Positions 33,669 through 42,605 of a DNA stretch of 55,377 nt are shown piece after piece. The notes beneath the pieces are model-generated. The model had not been told where the DNA came from and made no database searches. It saw nothing but the letters and a program-made list of their open reading frames with translations. Made by a program: the position numbers and the translations under genes. This stretch comes from Chloroflexaceae bacterium (GTDB taxonomy: Bacteria; Chloroflexota; Chloroflexia; Chloroflexales; Chloroflexaceae), in assembly GCA_012031225.1 (NCBI GenBank), contig JAAUTZ010000014.1, positions 1 to 55,377 of the forward strand, written 5' to 3'. Numbering within the stretch: the first letter of the stretch is position 1; every line of letters begins with the position of its first letter.

Positions 33669-34802
33669 ATGCCGCGTGTCCTTCTCTTGCATGCTACCGT
33701 TGGGACAGGCCACAAGACGGCCGCCAACGCCCTACGAAAAGCCTTCGAGATGCGTCAGCCGGGTGATGTGGGCGTAGTTGATACGCTCGACCTTACGCCG
33801 AGCTTCTTTCATAAAACCTATTCGCGTGCTTACATAGATGTGACCAATAATGCCCCGCTTGCGTGGGGCTTGTTCTACAAGCAGACTGACCGCGCCCCAG
33901 AGCTAGCCGAACTTACCAACAATCTCCGTAAACTGATGGAGAGTGTCAGCCTTGTGGATCTCGAAGATCTGCTAGAGACATTCAAGCCGGAGATCATCAT
34001 CTGCACCCACTTCCTGCCCCTGAACATGCTGCTGCGGAAGAAGCGCAAAGGCGATATTCGGCTTCCGCTCTACTGCGTTGTCACCGATCACGCCGTGCAT
34101 ACCTTCTGGGTTTACCCCGACATAGACGGCTACTTTGTCGCATCGGCGATGATGCGCGAGCAACTGGTCGAACGCGGCATCTCAAGTAACATCATTCACG
34201 TTACCGGCATTCCGGTTGATCCGCAGATCGCCACGCCGAAAGACAAAAGCGCGGTGCGCGTGCAGCACGATCTGCCCCGTGAGGGCTTCCTGATTACGCT
34301 CTTTGCAGGCGGCATCCAGAATGAGCGGGTGCGTGGGATCGCCAACAGCATCCTCAAGAGCAACCATCGCGGTACGCTGGTGCTCGCCGCAGGGCGCAAC
34401 GAAACACTCGGCGATGAAGTACGCAATCTGCAACGTGGATCTACGATGGACATCCGAGTATATGGCTATATCAATTTCGTAGATGATCTGGTAGCGGCTT
34501 CGGATGTGGTGATTACTAAAGCGGGGGGCTTGATCGTAAGTGAGATACTGGCACGCGGCACGCCGCTGATTGTGATTGACCCGATTTTGGGGCACGAAGA
34601 ATGGAACGCCGATTATGTCGTGTGTCAAGGGGCTGGCGTGCAGGTGCGGATGTCCGAGTCCGTGCCGATCTTGGTGGATAACCTCCTGCGCCACCCGATC
34701 TGGCTCGATGAACTCCGCAAGGGTGCAGTTGCGGCAGGCAAGCCGCGTGCCGCGCAGGACATCGCGGGCATTGTGATCCAGCAGTTCAGTGGGCAGCGGT
34801 GA
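33669..34802 (+). CDS. MGDG synthase / diacylglycerol glycosyltransferase-like protein (GT28)
   Basis: 377 residues. The N-terminal domain begins VLLLHATVGTGHKTAANALR, the GxGH motif of MGDG synthases and UgtP. The stretches ICTHFLPLNMLL and CVVTDHAVHTFWVYPDID are characteristic of the same group, and the C-terminal donor domain has VITKAGGLIVSEILARGTP. It probably adds a sugar to diacylglycerol at the inner face of the membrane. Galactose or glucose cannot be told apart here. AAGGAG is 5 bases before the ATG. A perfect hairpin at 34839-34868 follows. Confidence 0.85.
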   Translation: MPRVLLLHATVGTGHKTAANALRKAFEMRQPGDVGVVDTLDLTPSFFHKTYSRAYIDVTNNAPLAWGLFYKQTDRAPELAELTNNLRKLMESVSLVDLEDLLETFKPEIIICTHFLPLNMLLRKKRKGDIRLPLYCVVTDHAVHTFWVYPDIDGYFVASAMMREQLVERGISSNIIHVTGIPVDPQIATPKDKSAVRVQHDLPREGFLITLFAGGIQNERVRGIANSILKSNHRGTLVLAAGRNETLGDEVRNLQRGSTMDIRVYGYINFVDDLVAASDVVITKAGGLIVSEILARGTPLIVIDPILGHEEWNADYVVCQGAGVQVRMSESVPILVDNLLRHPIWLDELRKGAVAAGKPRAAQDIAGIVIQQFSGQR

Positions 34803-34838
34803 GGGGTCGGGCGTGGGGCGGCTGACGTGGCTCCGCTC

Positions 34839-34868
34839 AGCGGAGGTCCGCCACGCCGGACCTCCGCT
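34839..34868. terminator. 12-bp perfect hairpin between convergent genes
   Basis: AGCGGAGGTCCG and CGGACCTCCGCT are perfect arms around a 6-base loop, placed between the stops of the glycosyltransferase (34802) and ppdK (34880). It could serve both directions. No real T-tract on either side. Confidence 0.55.
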
Positions 34869-34879
34869 GCTTGTTTGGC

Positions 34880-37543
34880 CTACGCGCTCGCCCGTAGGGC
34901 GGCCTGTGCCGCCGCCAGCCGTGCAATCGGGACGCGGTAGGGCGAACAGCTCACATAGTTGACACCGGCATCGTAGAAGAACAAGATGCTCTGCGGATCG
35001 CCGCCATGCTCGCCACACACGCCGATCTTCAGATCGGGCCGCACGCCGCGCCCCAGCTTGATGCCAGTTTTCAGCAGCTGCCCTACGCCTTTGCGGTCAA
35101 TCGTTTTGAAGGGGTCATCCTCAATGATGGCCCGATCCACGTAGGTGCCCAAGAAGTTGGCATCGTCACGGCTTATGCCGAGCGTGGTTTGGGTCAAATC
35201 GTTTGTCCCAAAGCTGAAGAAATCCGCCGACTCAGCGATCTCATCGGCAATCAAAGCGGCTCGCGGCAGCTCGATCATGGTGCCGATCAGGTATTCAAAG
35301 GAGGTGCCGGTTTCAGCTTCAACTTCGGCCGCTACGCGCCGGATAATGTCTGCCTGTAGCTTCAGCTCGGTGGGGAAGTCTACGAGCGGGATCATCACTT
35401 CGGGCAGCACGGTAATGCCTTCGCGCTGGGCCACGTCAATCGCCCGGAAGAGGGCCCGCGCTTGGGTCTCAGTAATCTCTGGGTAAGATACCCCTAGCCG
35501 GGTGCCACGAAAGCCGAGCATGGGGTTCTTCTCTTGCATATCGTCCACGCGCTGGTGGACGTGTTCCGACGTTAGATGGAGCTTGTCGGCCAGTTCGTCA
35601 ATCTCAGAGTCAGTGTGCGGGAGGAACTCGTGCAGCGGCGGATCGAGGGTGCGGATGGTAACTGGGAAGCCGTTCATCACACGGAAGATGCCCTCAAAGT
35701 CGCTCTGCTGCAATGGCTCGATATGCTTCAGGGCGGCACGCCGCTCGCTTTCGGTGTCGGCCAAAATCATATGGCGCATTTCGTCAATGCGATCCCCTTC
35801 AAAAAACATATGCTCGGTGCGGCACAGCCCGATGCCCTCTGCGCCAAACCGCCGCGCAATCTCAGCATCAGTGGGGGTGTCGGCATTGGCGCGGATGTTG
35901 ATCGTGCGGAACTCATCGGCCCACCCCAGAAAGGTGGTGAAGTAGCCATACAGGATGGAATCCTCGGCGGCCATTTCGCCGCGCACCACGCGCACCACTT
36001 CCGGATCGTTGGTAGGGATTACACCGGCATACACGATGCCGTTGTGCCCATCTACGGTGATCATATCGCCTTTGCGGAGCGTGATGTTGCCCGCGTGTAC
36101 ACTCTCATCGGCGTAGTTGATCGCAAGGTCTTCACAGCCACAGACACAGCACTTGCCCATGCCCCGCGCCACGACTGCCGCGTGCGACGTGCGCCCACCG
36201 CGGGCGGTCAAGATAGCTAGTGCGGCTACCATGCCGTGAAAATCTTCAGGGGCCGTCTCGACCCGCACGAGCACCACCTGCTCACCTTGGCTGGCGCGTT
36301 GCACGGCTTCGTCGGGGTCAAAGACAATCGCCCCACTCACCGCGCCCGGACTAGCCGCAAGGCCTTTGGCTATAGGCGGGTTCGCTTCGGCTGCGTCTGG
36401 AGCCACGATAGGGAATAGAAACTGATTGAGCAGATCGGGGTCTACGCGGCGCACGGCGGTGGCTTTGTCAATGACACCCTCGTTCACCAAGTCTACGGCA
36501 ATCCGCACGGCGGCGGGGCCGGTGCGCTTGCCAGAGCGGGTTTGGAGCAGATAGAGCTTCCCGCGCTCAATCGTAAATTCAATGTCCTGCATATCGCGGT
36601 AGTGCAGTTCGAGTTGGGCGGTGAAGGCCTTGAACTGGTCATACAAATCAGGCATGTCTTGGTGCAAGCGGCTGATCGGCTGCGGGGTGCGAATGCCCGC
36701 GACGACATCCTCGCCTTGGGCGTTGATGAGATACTCGCCGAAGATGCCTAACTCGCCCGTGTTGGGGTTGCGCGTGAAGGCCACGCCTGTTGCACAGTCA
36801 TCGCCCATATTGCCAAAGACCATCATTTGCACATTCACGGCGGTGCCGAGTGAATCGGAGATGTGGTTGAGGCGGCGGTAATCTGTGGCGCGGCGGCTGA
36901 ACCACGAACTGAACACCGCTCCGATAGCTTTCTGGAGCTGGGTATGTGGGTCATCAGGGAATGGTGCGCCCGTTGCGGTGAGGACAATCTGCTTGAACTC
37001 GTCCGAAATCGCCCGCAGTTCTTCCGTGCTCAGATCGGTATCGGAGCGTTTGCCGTGCTGCGTATAGCGTTCGATGACGCTACTGAAGAGGTGGTCGTCT
37101 ACGCCCAACACGATCCGCCCAAACAGCTGGATGAAGCGGCGGTAGGCATCATTGGCGAAGCGCGGGTTATCGGTGAGTGTGGCCAAGCCAGCGAGGGTTG
37201 CTTCGTTCAAGCCGAGATTGAGAACCGTATCCATCATCCCGGGCATGGAAAACTTCGAGCCACTGCGGACGGAGACAATCAACGGGTTATGCGGATCGCC
37301 AAAGACTTTGCCGGTCTGGGTTTCGACCGCGTGCAGGGCCTGCAAGGTTTGCTCCCACATTCCTTCTGGAAACTGTTTGCCACTCTCGTAGTAGGCAAGA
37401 CAGGCTTCGGTGGTGATGGTGAAGCCGGGTGGTACAGGCACACCAGAGCGGGTCATTTCGGCTATGCCAGAGCCTTTGCCGCCAAGCAGATCAAGTAGGC
37501 TGCGGTCACCTTCATGGAACAGATACACCCATTTCTTCTGCAT
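34880..37543 (-). CDS. ppdK: Pyruvate, phosphate dikinase
   Basis: 887 residues, full length. Interconverts pyruvate + ATP + Pi and phosphoenolpyruvate + AMP + PPi. The N-terminal ATP-grasp domain starts KWVYLFHEGDRSLLDLLGGK. The swivelling His domain has GGRTSHAAVVARGMGKCCV with the phosphorylated His. The C-terminal PEP barrel has MLGFRGTRLG, MIELPRAALIAD and GVCGEHGGDP, holding the catalytic Cys. GAGGAGG lies 6 bases before the ATG. Its metabolic direction (gluconeogenic or glycolytic) cannot be judged here. Confidence 0.95.
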   Translation of the reverse strand: MQKKWVYLFHEGDRSLLDLLGGKGSGIAEMTRSGVPVPPGFTITTEACLAYYESGKQFPEGMWEQTLQALHAVETQTGKVFGDPHNPLIVSVRSGSKFSMPGMMDTVLNLGLNEATLAGLATLTDNPRFANDAYRRFIQLFGRIVLGVDDHLFSSVIERYTQHGKRSDTDLSTEELRAISDEFKQIVLTATGAPFPDDPHTQLQKAIGAVFSSWFSRRATDYRRLNHISDSLGTAVNVQMMVFGNMGDDCATGVAFTRNPNTGELGIFGEYLINAQGEDVVAGIRTPQPISRLHQDMPDLYDQFKAFTAQLELHYRDMQDIEFTIERGKLYLLQTRSGKRTGPAAVRIAVDLVNEGVIDKATAVRRVDPDLLNQFLFPIVAPDAAEANPPIAKGLAASPGAVSGAIVFDPDEAVQRASQGEQVVLVRVETAPEDFHGMVAALAILTARGGRTSHAAVVARGMGKCCVCGCEDLAINYADESVHAGNITLRKGDMITVDGHNGIVYAGVIPTNDPEVVRVVRGEMAAEDSILYGYFTTFLGWADEFRTINIRANADTPTDAEIARRFGAEGIGLCRTEHMFFEGDRIDEMRHMILADTESERRAALKHIEPLQQSDFEGIFRVMNGFPVTIRTLDPPLHEFLPHTDSEIDELADKLHLTSEHVHQRVDDMQEKNPMLGFRGTRLGVSYPEITETQARALFRAIDVAQREGITVLPEVMIPLVDFPTELKLQADIIRRVAAEVEAETGTSFEYLIGTMIELPRAALIADEIAESADFFSFGTNDLTQTTLGISRDDANFLGTYVDRAIIEDDPFKTIDRKGVGQLLKTGIKLGRGVRPDLKIGVCGEHGGDPQSILFFYDAGVNYVSCSPYRVPIARLAAAQAALRASA

Positions 37544-37650
37544 TGAAAACCTCCTCTACATTGCGATACATTGTGGATATGACAGCAAACTTAGGCCATC
37601 TTATCACAAGTTGCTTTGTGCAGCAAACTGGGGGTACTTTATTACGATCT

Positions 37651-37659
37651 ATAATACCA
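37651..37659 (-). promoter_or_regulatory. Extended -10 promoter for ppdK
   Basis: On the minus strand TGG then TATTAT, about 110 bases upstream of the ppdK ATG. No good -35 box. Confidence 0.3.
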
Positions 37660-37715
37660 TAAAATGTTGGTGGAGCGTAGCGTGCCGACGTAGGGCCCTC
37701 ATTCGGCGGGCCTTA

Positions 37716-37724
37716 TGGTATCAT
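37716..37724 (+). promoter_or_regulatory. Extended -10 promoter for the SH3b gene
   Basis: TGG followed by TATCAT (37719-37724), 40 bases before ATG 37764. Confidence 0.35.
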
Positions 37725-37763
37725 GGGAACGATGCACTGACCCAGCGATAGCAGAGGAACACC

Positions 37764-38456
37764 ATGAGTAGCGATAGCGATTTCGATGAAGTCTCACGGC
37801 GCAAATGGGAAGAGAGTCGCAACCGCCCGCCGCGTAGCCGCACCTCGCGCTCTGCGCCGCCCACCGAACGGATGCCGAGCGAGCCGCACGCTGCCGCCCC
37901 CGATGATGATCGCCGCGACAGCTATTACAACCGCGATTGGCGGCGCGAGCGCACCGTCCGTACTAACCGCCGGGCCGCGTCGCCGTTCTCCTCGCCGCAA
38001 GCCTTCTATGTCTGGCTGCAACGGGGCGGCTGGATGATCTTTGCGGGCGTGGGGGTCGTGTTGCTGCTCGCCCTGATCGCGATGCTCTGGCAGAGCGGAG
38101 TCGAGCGGCGGGCGAATAATCCGTTTGCGCCAGATGTGACCGCCATACCGGGGCAGACCTTTCCGGTTGGGTTGCCCACCGTTACCCCAGAGCCGAATGC
38201 CGCTGGTGCGCCTGCGGGCGGCGGCGCGTCGCCTGCGTTGCCCGCCTTCGTGGTCGTCAATACTGGAGGGCTAGGCTTACGGATGCGAGCCGAGCCGGGC
38301 ACGGGCAGCGCGGTGATTGCAACCCTGCCCGACGGGGCGCGGGTGGAACAGATTGGTGAGGATAGCATTGGGAGTGACTACAGCTGGCGCAAGATTCGGG
38401 CCCCAAGCGGCGAAGAAGGCTGGGTAGCGGTAGACTTCTTGCAGCCGACGCAATAG
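37764..38456 (+). CDS. Single-pass membrane protein with C-terminal SH3b domain
   Basis: 230 residues. A charged, Arg/Asp/Ser-rich cytoplasmic part (1-85) precedes a transmembrane helix (about 92-112, IFAGVGVVLLLALIAMLW), a Pro/Gly/Ala-rich linker (about 125-165) and a bacterial SH3 domain (about 170-228), with LRMRAEPGTGSAVIATLPDG and GWVAVDFLQP. SH3b domains bind cell-wall peptides or other surface ligands. AGAGGA lies 6 bases before the ATG. The highly charged N-terminal tail suggests intracellular partners. The partner is unknown. Confidence 0.8.
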   Translation: MSSDSDFDEVSRRKWEESRNRPPRSRTSRSAPPTERMPSEPHAAAPDDDRRDSYYNRDWRRERTVRTNRRAASPFSSPQAFYVWLQRGGWMIFAGVGVVLLLALIAMLWQSGVERRANNPFAPDVTAIPGQTFPVGLPTVTPEPNAAGAPAGGGASPALPAFVVVNTGGLGLRMRAEPGTGSAVIATLPDGARVEQIGEDSIGSDYSWRKIRAPSGEEGWVAVDFLQPTQ

Positions 38457-38488
38457 CCCCACGCTCCAACGCACAATCCGCGCAGCTG

Positions 38489-38782
38489 CTAGGGGGTACA
38501 GCTGACGGGCGTATTGTAGACCACAATCACCAATGAGGAGCCATCGGCAAACTGGACGACACGCTCGTTGCGCGGCACAGCAAGCGGCGGGCTGCCGCCA
38601 CAATCCCCAAGTACGTTATTCTCGGACTCATTTACGACCCCCCCCCGCAACACGCCCAACACCCGTTCCGACGGGATGAACAAGCGGGCGGGAGCCATGT
38701 AGGCTGTGCCGGCTACCACTCCCGCAAAGATCACCATTAACAGCAAGAATAAAATGACAAGTGCCCCCGCGCCTCGTATCAT
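38489..38782 (-). CDS. Small membrane-anchored protein with a 9-base homopolymer in its gene
   Basis: 97 residues. An N-terminal transmembrane or signal helix (about 5-30, LVILFLLLMVIFAGVVAGTA) is followed by a short extracytoplasmic part with two Cys residues (GDCGG and VSCTP), which could form a disulfide. No family recognised. The gene reads through a C9 run on the + strand (38638-38646), encoding the Arg-Gly-Gly-Val region around residues 46-49. A change of one base in the run would end or replace the C-terminal half. It is convergent with the SH3b gene, 32 bases apart. Ribosome site weak (AGGCGAA). Confidence 0.55.
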   Translation of the reverse strand: MIRGAGALVILFLLLMVIFAGVVAGTAYMAPARLFIPSERVLGVLRGGVVNESENNVLGDCGGSPPLAVPRNERVVQFADGSSLVIVVYNTPVSCTP

Positions 38783-39048
38783 ACGTTTCGCCTATGTCTC
38801 AACTAATCTGAGCGTTGCCCAGATACTTACCCTATTATACACGAACGGCTCTGGTTAAGATTTCGGGGAACGAAAAAAAATCCTATCCTTACCGTGGCGG
38901 GAACTATCCGTACTGTGCAGGCGTTGTGAGTGTAGCATACTGGAGCGGGCTGTTGCAGGCAAGGACCCAAGCGACACTATGCGGCCCTATGCGGGCATAG
39001 CCAACCGTGTCTAGGTGGCTGCACCGTGCAACGGGACGTAGGTACTGG
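38783..39048. other. Intergenic region, no gene seen
   Basis: About 270 bases between the divergent small membrane gene and the PPC-protein promoter. It has a possible minus-strand TATAAT (38839-38834) 45 bases before the small gene, an A8 run at about 38873-38880 and no other recognisable feature. Confidence 0.4.
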
Positions 39049-39077
39049 TTGTATGATTGGACAGCTCACGGTATAAT
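39049..39077 (+). promoter_or_regulatory. Promoter for the PPC-domain protein
   Basis: TTGTAT (39049-39054), exactly 17 bases, perfect TATAAT (39072-39077). The start would be near 39084, leaving a leader of about 120 bases that contains the 10-base repeats at 39129-39168. Confidence 0.5.
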
Positions 39078-39128
39078 GCGAACAAGGGGAGGCTTGGCTA
39101 TCACAGGCAGTACGAGCATCGCCGCACA

Positions 39129-39168
39129 GTTCGATCCTGTTCGATCCCGTCCGATCCCGTCCGATAGG
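39129..39168 (+). repeat. Four tandem 10-bp repeats in the predicted leader
   Basis: GTTCGATCCT, GTTCGATCCC, GTCCGATCCC, GTCCGATAGG: a period of one helical turn, ending 36 bases before the GTG start of the next gene. Confidence 0.85.
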
Positions 39169-39204
39169 TAGGCGCCACCATTTGAAATCGCTAAGAGGCA
39201 GCCG

Positions 39205-41196
39205 GTGAACCGCGCATCGTCACACCGCCGCAACTTATTCATTACGATCCTGCTGATGCTAGCGGTCATCCTAGCCAGCTATGTCCAGAATGTTTTTGCT
39301 GCCCCTTTGATCTCGTTGCCGCGTGATGATCTGCAAGTGCTCCCGCCCGATGCGACTGACTCGCCTGCACCGACGTTGACCGCAACGCTGCCCAATCCGG
39401 TGGCGGGGCAAATCAGCCTGAGCCAAGCCGATCTTGATCAGATTGATCTGGAGCAGGCGGCAGTCAGCTTCAACCCTAGCGCAATCACGGTGACCCGGGG
39501 CGGCGCGGCAGTCACCGCAAACCTGACCGTGCAAAATACGGGGACAACCACTGAAACCTTTACGCTGGCCCTCTCAAGCATCCCCGGTCTGGTGGTTACG
39601 TCCAGCTCCAACCAACTCAATAATGTTGCCCCCGGAGCATCGGCACAGGTGATTGTCACCATCACGGCGGGCGCAAATGCCGCGCTCGGCACACAGCAAC
39701 TGCTTGCCACCATCACCCAGACGAGCGATAGCTCAACCTTTACGGGAGCGTTAGCAATCACTGTCAACGACCCGCCCGCGCCGAGCCTACGGATTGAGCT
39801 ACGCAGTGGCGAGCGCGTGCGCGATGCCGCACAGGGCAGTGTCACCACCTATCAGCTGCGCGTCGTCAATGCGGGCAGTGTGCGGACCACCTTCAACCTT
39901 GCCTTCGATCCGAATGTGCGCTGTAGCGTAGACACGGTAGGCTGCACGCAGTCGTTTAGTGGGCAGACGCAAGGCATCACGCTCGATCCGAATGCGGGCT
40001 TCGACTTCGATGTCTCGATCCGCCTGCCGACTGATGCGACTCCCGGCAGTACCAGCATCACCCGCGTGGTGGCGCAGGTGGGCGCAAATGATGTGGCTGC
40101 GCTGCTGCTCGAACTGCGGATCACTGCCGCCCCCACCAACACCCCCACTCAAACGCCAACCCAAACGCCGACGCTTACGCCTAGCCCAACCGAAACGCTG
40201 GGGCCGATCTGTGTGGATGATTTCGAGCCGGATGACAGCCGCAGCAGTGCCAAGCTGATCCTTGTCAATCTGCCCCAGCCCCAAGATCCGATCCGGATCG
40301 AGAACCGCGACCGGCGGGCGATCTGTCCGAGCGGCGACGAAGATTGGCTCTTCTTTGGTGGCGTGGCGGGCAAAGTCTACACAATTGATGTGCGCGACGT
40401 TGCGGCCGGCCTTGATCTGTCGCTAGAACTGCTCGACAAAAACGGGCAACGGATCACCTTCAATGATGACTTCTTCCCCCGTGAGCCTTCGATCAATCCG
40501 CGCATCCAATCGTGGCGTGCGCCCACTACCGACATCTACTACATCCGCGTGCGCGATACAGTCGGCAATGGCGGCACGAACTTGACCTATCGCATCGAGT
40601 TGATTGACGAGAGCTTTGGGCCAACCCCGCAGACGGTGGAGGAGATTTGCCTTGATCTGTTTGAGCCAGACGGCTTATCCGAGCAAGCCAAGCTGATTAC
40701 CTCGAACGAACGCCAGCTCGAGCGGCGGCTATGCCCCACTGGGGATGCCGATTGGGTGGTGTTCTTTGGCAAGGCGGGCAAACGCTACTTTGCTTACACC
40801 GACACGCGCCCCTACTTCCAGAACAATCCGGTCAATCCGAGTGTGAATGTGCAGGCCGGAGCCGATACGATCTTGACGCTGGTAGACCGCGACGGGGTGA
40901 CGATTCTGGATGTGAATGATGATATTCCGGGCGGCGAGACACTCGACTCGCAGATCGAATTTGTGCCCGAAACCGATGGCTTCTACTACGTGCAAGTCAA
41001 GAATGTCGGTGATATTGGCAATCAGTTCATCCGCTACGATCTGACCTTGCAGCTGTGTGTGCCCGGTCAAGAGGATTGCGGGCGACCATTCCGCCTACCG
41101 GCTACGCCCGTGCCGACTGTGCCGTCCGAACCTACGCCCACCCTGACTGAGGAGTTCGATCTGGATGAGGAAGCCACGCCCACCCCAGAGGAGTAG
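39205..41196 (+). CDS. Secreted protein with beta-sandwich and two PPC domains
   Basis: 663 residues. A signal peptide (about 10-33) is followed by a linker, an NEW3/CARDB-like beta-sandwich (about 80-195), a second related one (about 197-310), a Thr/Pro linker (TNTPTQTPTQTPTLTPSPTE) and two pre-peptidase C-terminal (PPC)-like domains (about 330-475 and 485-630), each starting with a C-x-D-x-FEPD pattern (ICVDDFEPD, ICLDLFEPD). A Thr/Pro/Glu tail ends the protein. There is no peptidase domain, so it is probably a structural or adhesive surface protein. The start is GTG 39205 with AAGAGG upstream. Confidence 0.75.
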   Translation: MNRASSHRRNLFITILLMLAVILASYVQNVFAAPLISLPRDDLQVLPPDATDSPAPTLTATLPNPVAGQISLSQADLDQIDLEQAAVSFNPSAITVTRGGAAVTANLTVQNTGTTTETFTLALSSIPGLVVTSSSNQLNNVAPGASAQVIVTITAGANAALGTQQLLATITQTSDSSTFTGALAITVNDPPAPSLRIELRSGERVRDAAQGSVTTYQLRVVNAGSVRTTFNLAFDPNVRCSVDTVGCTQSFSGQTQGITLDPNAGFDFDVSIRLPTDATPGSTSITRVVAQVGANDVAALLLELRITAAPTNTPTQTPTQTPTLTPSPTETLGPICVDDFEPDDSRSSAKLILVNLPQPQDPIRIENRDRRAICPSGDEDWLFFGGVAGKVYTIDVRDVAAGLDLSLELLDKNGQRITFNDDFFPREPSINPRIQSWRAPTTDIYYIRVRDTVGNGGTNLTYRIELIDESFGPTPQTVEEICLDLFEPDGLSEQAKLITSNERQLERRLCPTGDADWVVFFGKAGKRYFAYTDTRPYFQNNPVNPSVNVQAGADTILTLVDRDGVTILDVNDDIPGGETLDSQIEFVPETDGFYYVQVKNVGDIGNQFIRYDLTLQLCVPGQEDCGRPFRLPATPVPTVPSEPTPTLTEEFDLDEEATPTPEE

Positions 41197-41333
41197 TAGC
41201 CTAGCGCGTGGCGGCCCAACCTCCCGCCACCACCCCACCACCCCAATGCCCACCCTCTGCTAAATATACGGTACAATACACCGCAGGAAGCCGTATAGTG
41301 CGCCTTTACCTTTAGGTGTAGTGTGAGTGAGCC

Positions 41334-42473
41334 GTGACCCTGCCGCGCTATCGTCGCCACGATCCGCTGGATGTGATGCGCTACCTGCTCCAGATTGGGC
41401 AGCGTCTGCCTACGTCGGTTGCCGAAGCGCAAGCCGCCGCCTATGTGGATAGCCGCTTGCGGCGGGCGGGGCTTGCCGTCGGTGCGGATACCTTTGCGGC
41501 AACCGCACACGCAGGCTGGACTGGGCTGGTGTATGCCCTACCTGCGCTGCTAGCGGTGCTGGTGCTGCTGCTCGATCTGCCGGTGCTAGCGGCGGTGCTG
41601 CTGGTGATCTATGGCAGCCTCTTAATTGTGCTGGATGCCTTTGCACTGCCGTTGCCGTCGCTTGCCCCGCGCCACGATAGCCAGAATATTGTGGCGGTGC
41701 AAGCCTGCCGCGACTCGGTGTCGGACAGCGCACCGCAGCAACCACGCTGGCGGGTGGTGCTGCTTGCCCCCCTCGATACGCCCCCCACGACACAAGGCGC
41801 GGCGGCCCTGTTTGGGCGGCAACCAGTGGCCCACGGCATGCGCCTGCTCTGTTATGCCCTGCTGCTCGGCTTGGTGTGGGCAGTAGCTCCGCTCTGGATG
41901 CTGGCATTACCGGCACTGTTGCTGTGCATCGGGGCAGTGCCACCCGCCGCCCAGAGCAGTACCAGCGACGTATTCGGCAGTTCAGGGGCCCTCGCGGCGG
42001 GGCTGGCAACCGTAGCCCAACTGCCGCAGCCAGCCTCCGTGGAGGTGTGGGTCGTAGCACTCGGCGCAAGCACCAGCGATGATGCCGGGATCACCGATCT
42101 GCTCCGCCGCTACCCCTTCGATGTGAGTGAGACGCTGCTGATCTGCCTGCCCCACATCGGTGAGGGCGATCTCGTGCAGCTCACCCAGACGGGCTTATTG
42201 CGCCAGCCCGCCGCCGATCCATTGCTGCGCGAGCTGTTCAGCATGATTGCGCCGGGCGTAGCCGTGCCGCTTGGGACGGCAGCGGCAGCGGCTCCGGCCC
42301 GCTTTGTCGCGCTGCTGCATCGGCGTGGCTACCGCGTCCTTGCGCTGCACACCCGCGCCGATCCAGAGCCGTACATCCCGCGTGATGAGGCGATGCTGCG
42401 GCTGGACTTTGCCAATCTTGATCCGGTTAGCCGGCTGCTGATCGGCGTGATCGGCTACCTCGATCAGCAGTGA
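41334..42473 (+). CDS. Membrane protein with degenerate peptidase M28-like domain
   Basis: 379 residues. The N-terminal region resembles the M28 start (DVMRYLLQIGQRLPTSVAEA then AAAYVDSRLRRAGL). Hydrophobic segments at about 62-100 and 165-205 interrupt the soluble domain. The metal-binding strand reads VVLLAPLDTPP where M28 enzymes have a GAHxD pattern, and the usual DDxxG/EExG ligand regions are not recognisable. The C-terminal HTRADPEPYI resembles the M28 HTxxD end. It is therefore likely a non-catalytic relative. GTG start with only weak ribosome sites, so the exact start is uncertain. Confidence 0.6.
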   Translation: MTLPRYRRHDPLDVMRYLLQIGQRLPTSVAEAQAAAYVDSRLRRAGLAVGADTFAATAHAGWTGLVYALPALLAVLVLLLDLPVLAAVLLVIYGSLLIVLDAFALPLPSLAPRHDSQNIVAVQACRDSVSDSAPQQPRWRVVLLAPLDTPPTTQGAAALFGRQPVAHGMRLLCYALLLGLVWAVAPLWMLALPALLLCIGAVPPAAQSSTSDVFGSSGALAAGLATVAQLPQPASVEVWVVALGASTSDDAGITDLLRRYPFDVSETLLICLPHIGEGDLVQLTQTGLLRQPAADPLLRELFSMIAPGVAVPLGTAAAAAPARFVALLHRRGYRVLALHTRADPEPYIPRDEAMLRLDFANLDPVSRLLIGVIGYLDQQ

Positions 42474-42502
42474 TGGCCGTGCGCTTGCGCTGCTCGGCTG
42501 CG

Positions 42503-42530
42503 TTGACTCTCACTCAAAAGTGATTATAAT
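42503..42530 (+). promoter_or_regulatory. Consensus promoter for the EF-G-like gene
   Basis: TTGACT (42503-42508), 16 bases, perfect TATAAT (42525-42530). The leader to ATG 42606 is about 70 bases. Confidence 0.65.
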
Positions 42531-42605
42531 AAGCACTATATAGAGCCTCAGCTACCGCACTCCTTGCGGTTTCCATAGTTGGTTTGTTGTCAAGGAGGAC
42601 ACACC

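Noticed and set aside
39129-39160. GTTCGATCCC looks like a tRNA T-arm
   Set aside because: It is part of a 10-base tandem repeat, and no acceptor, D or anticodon stem can be drawn around it.
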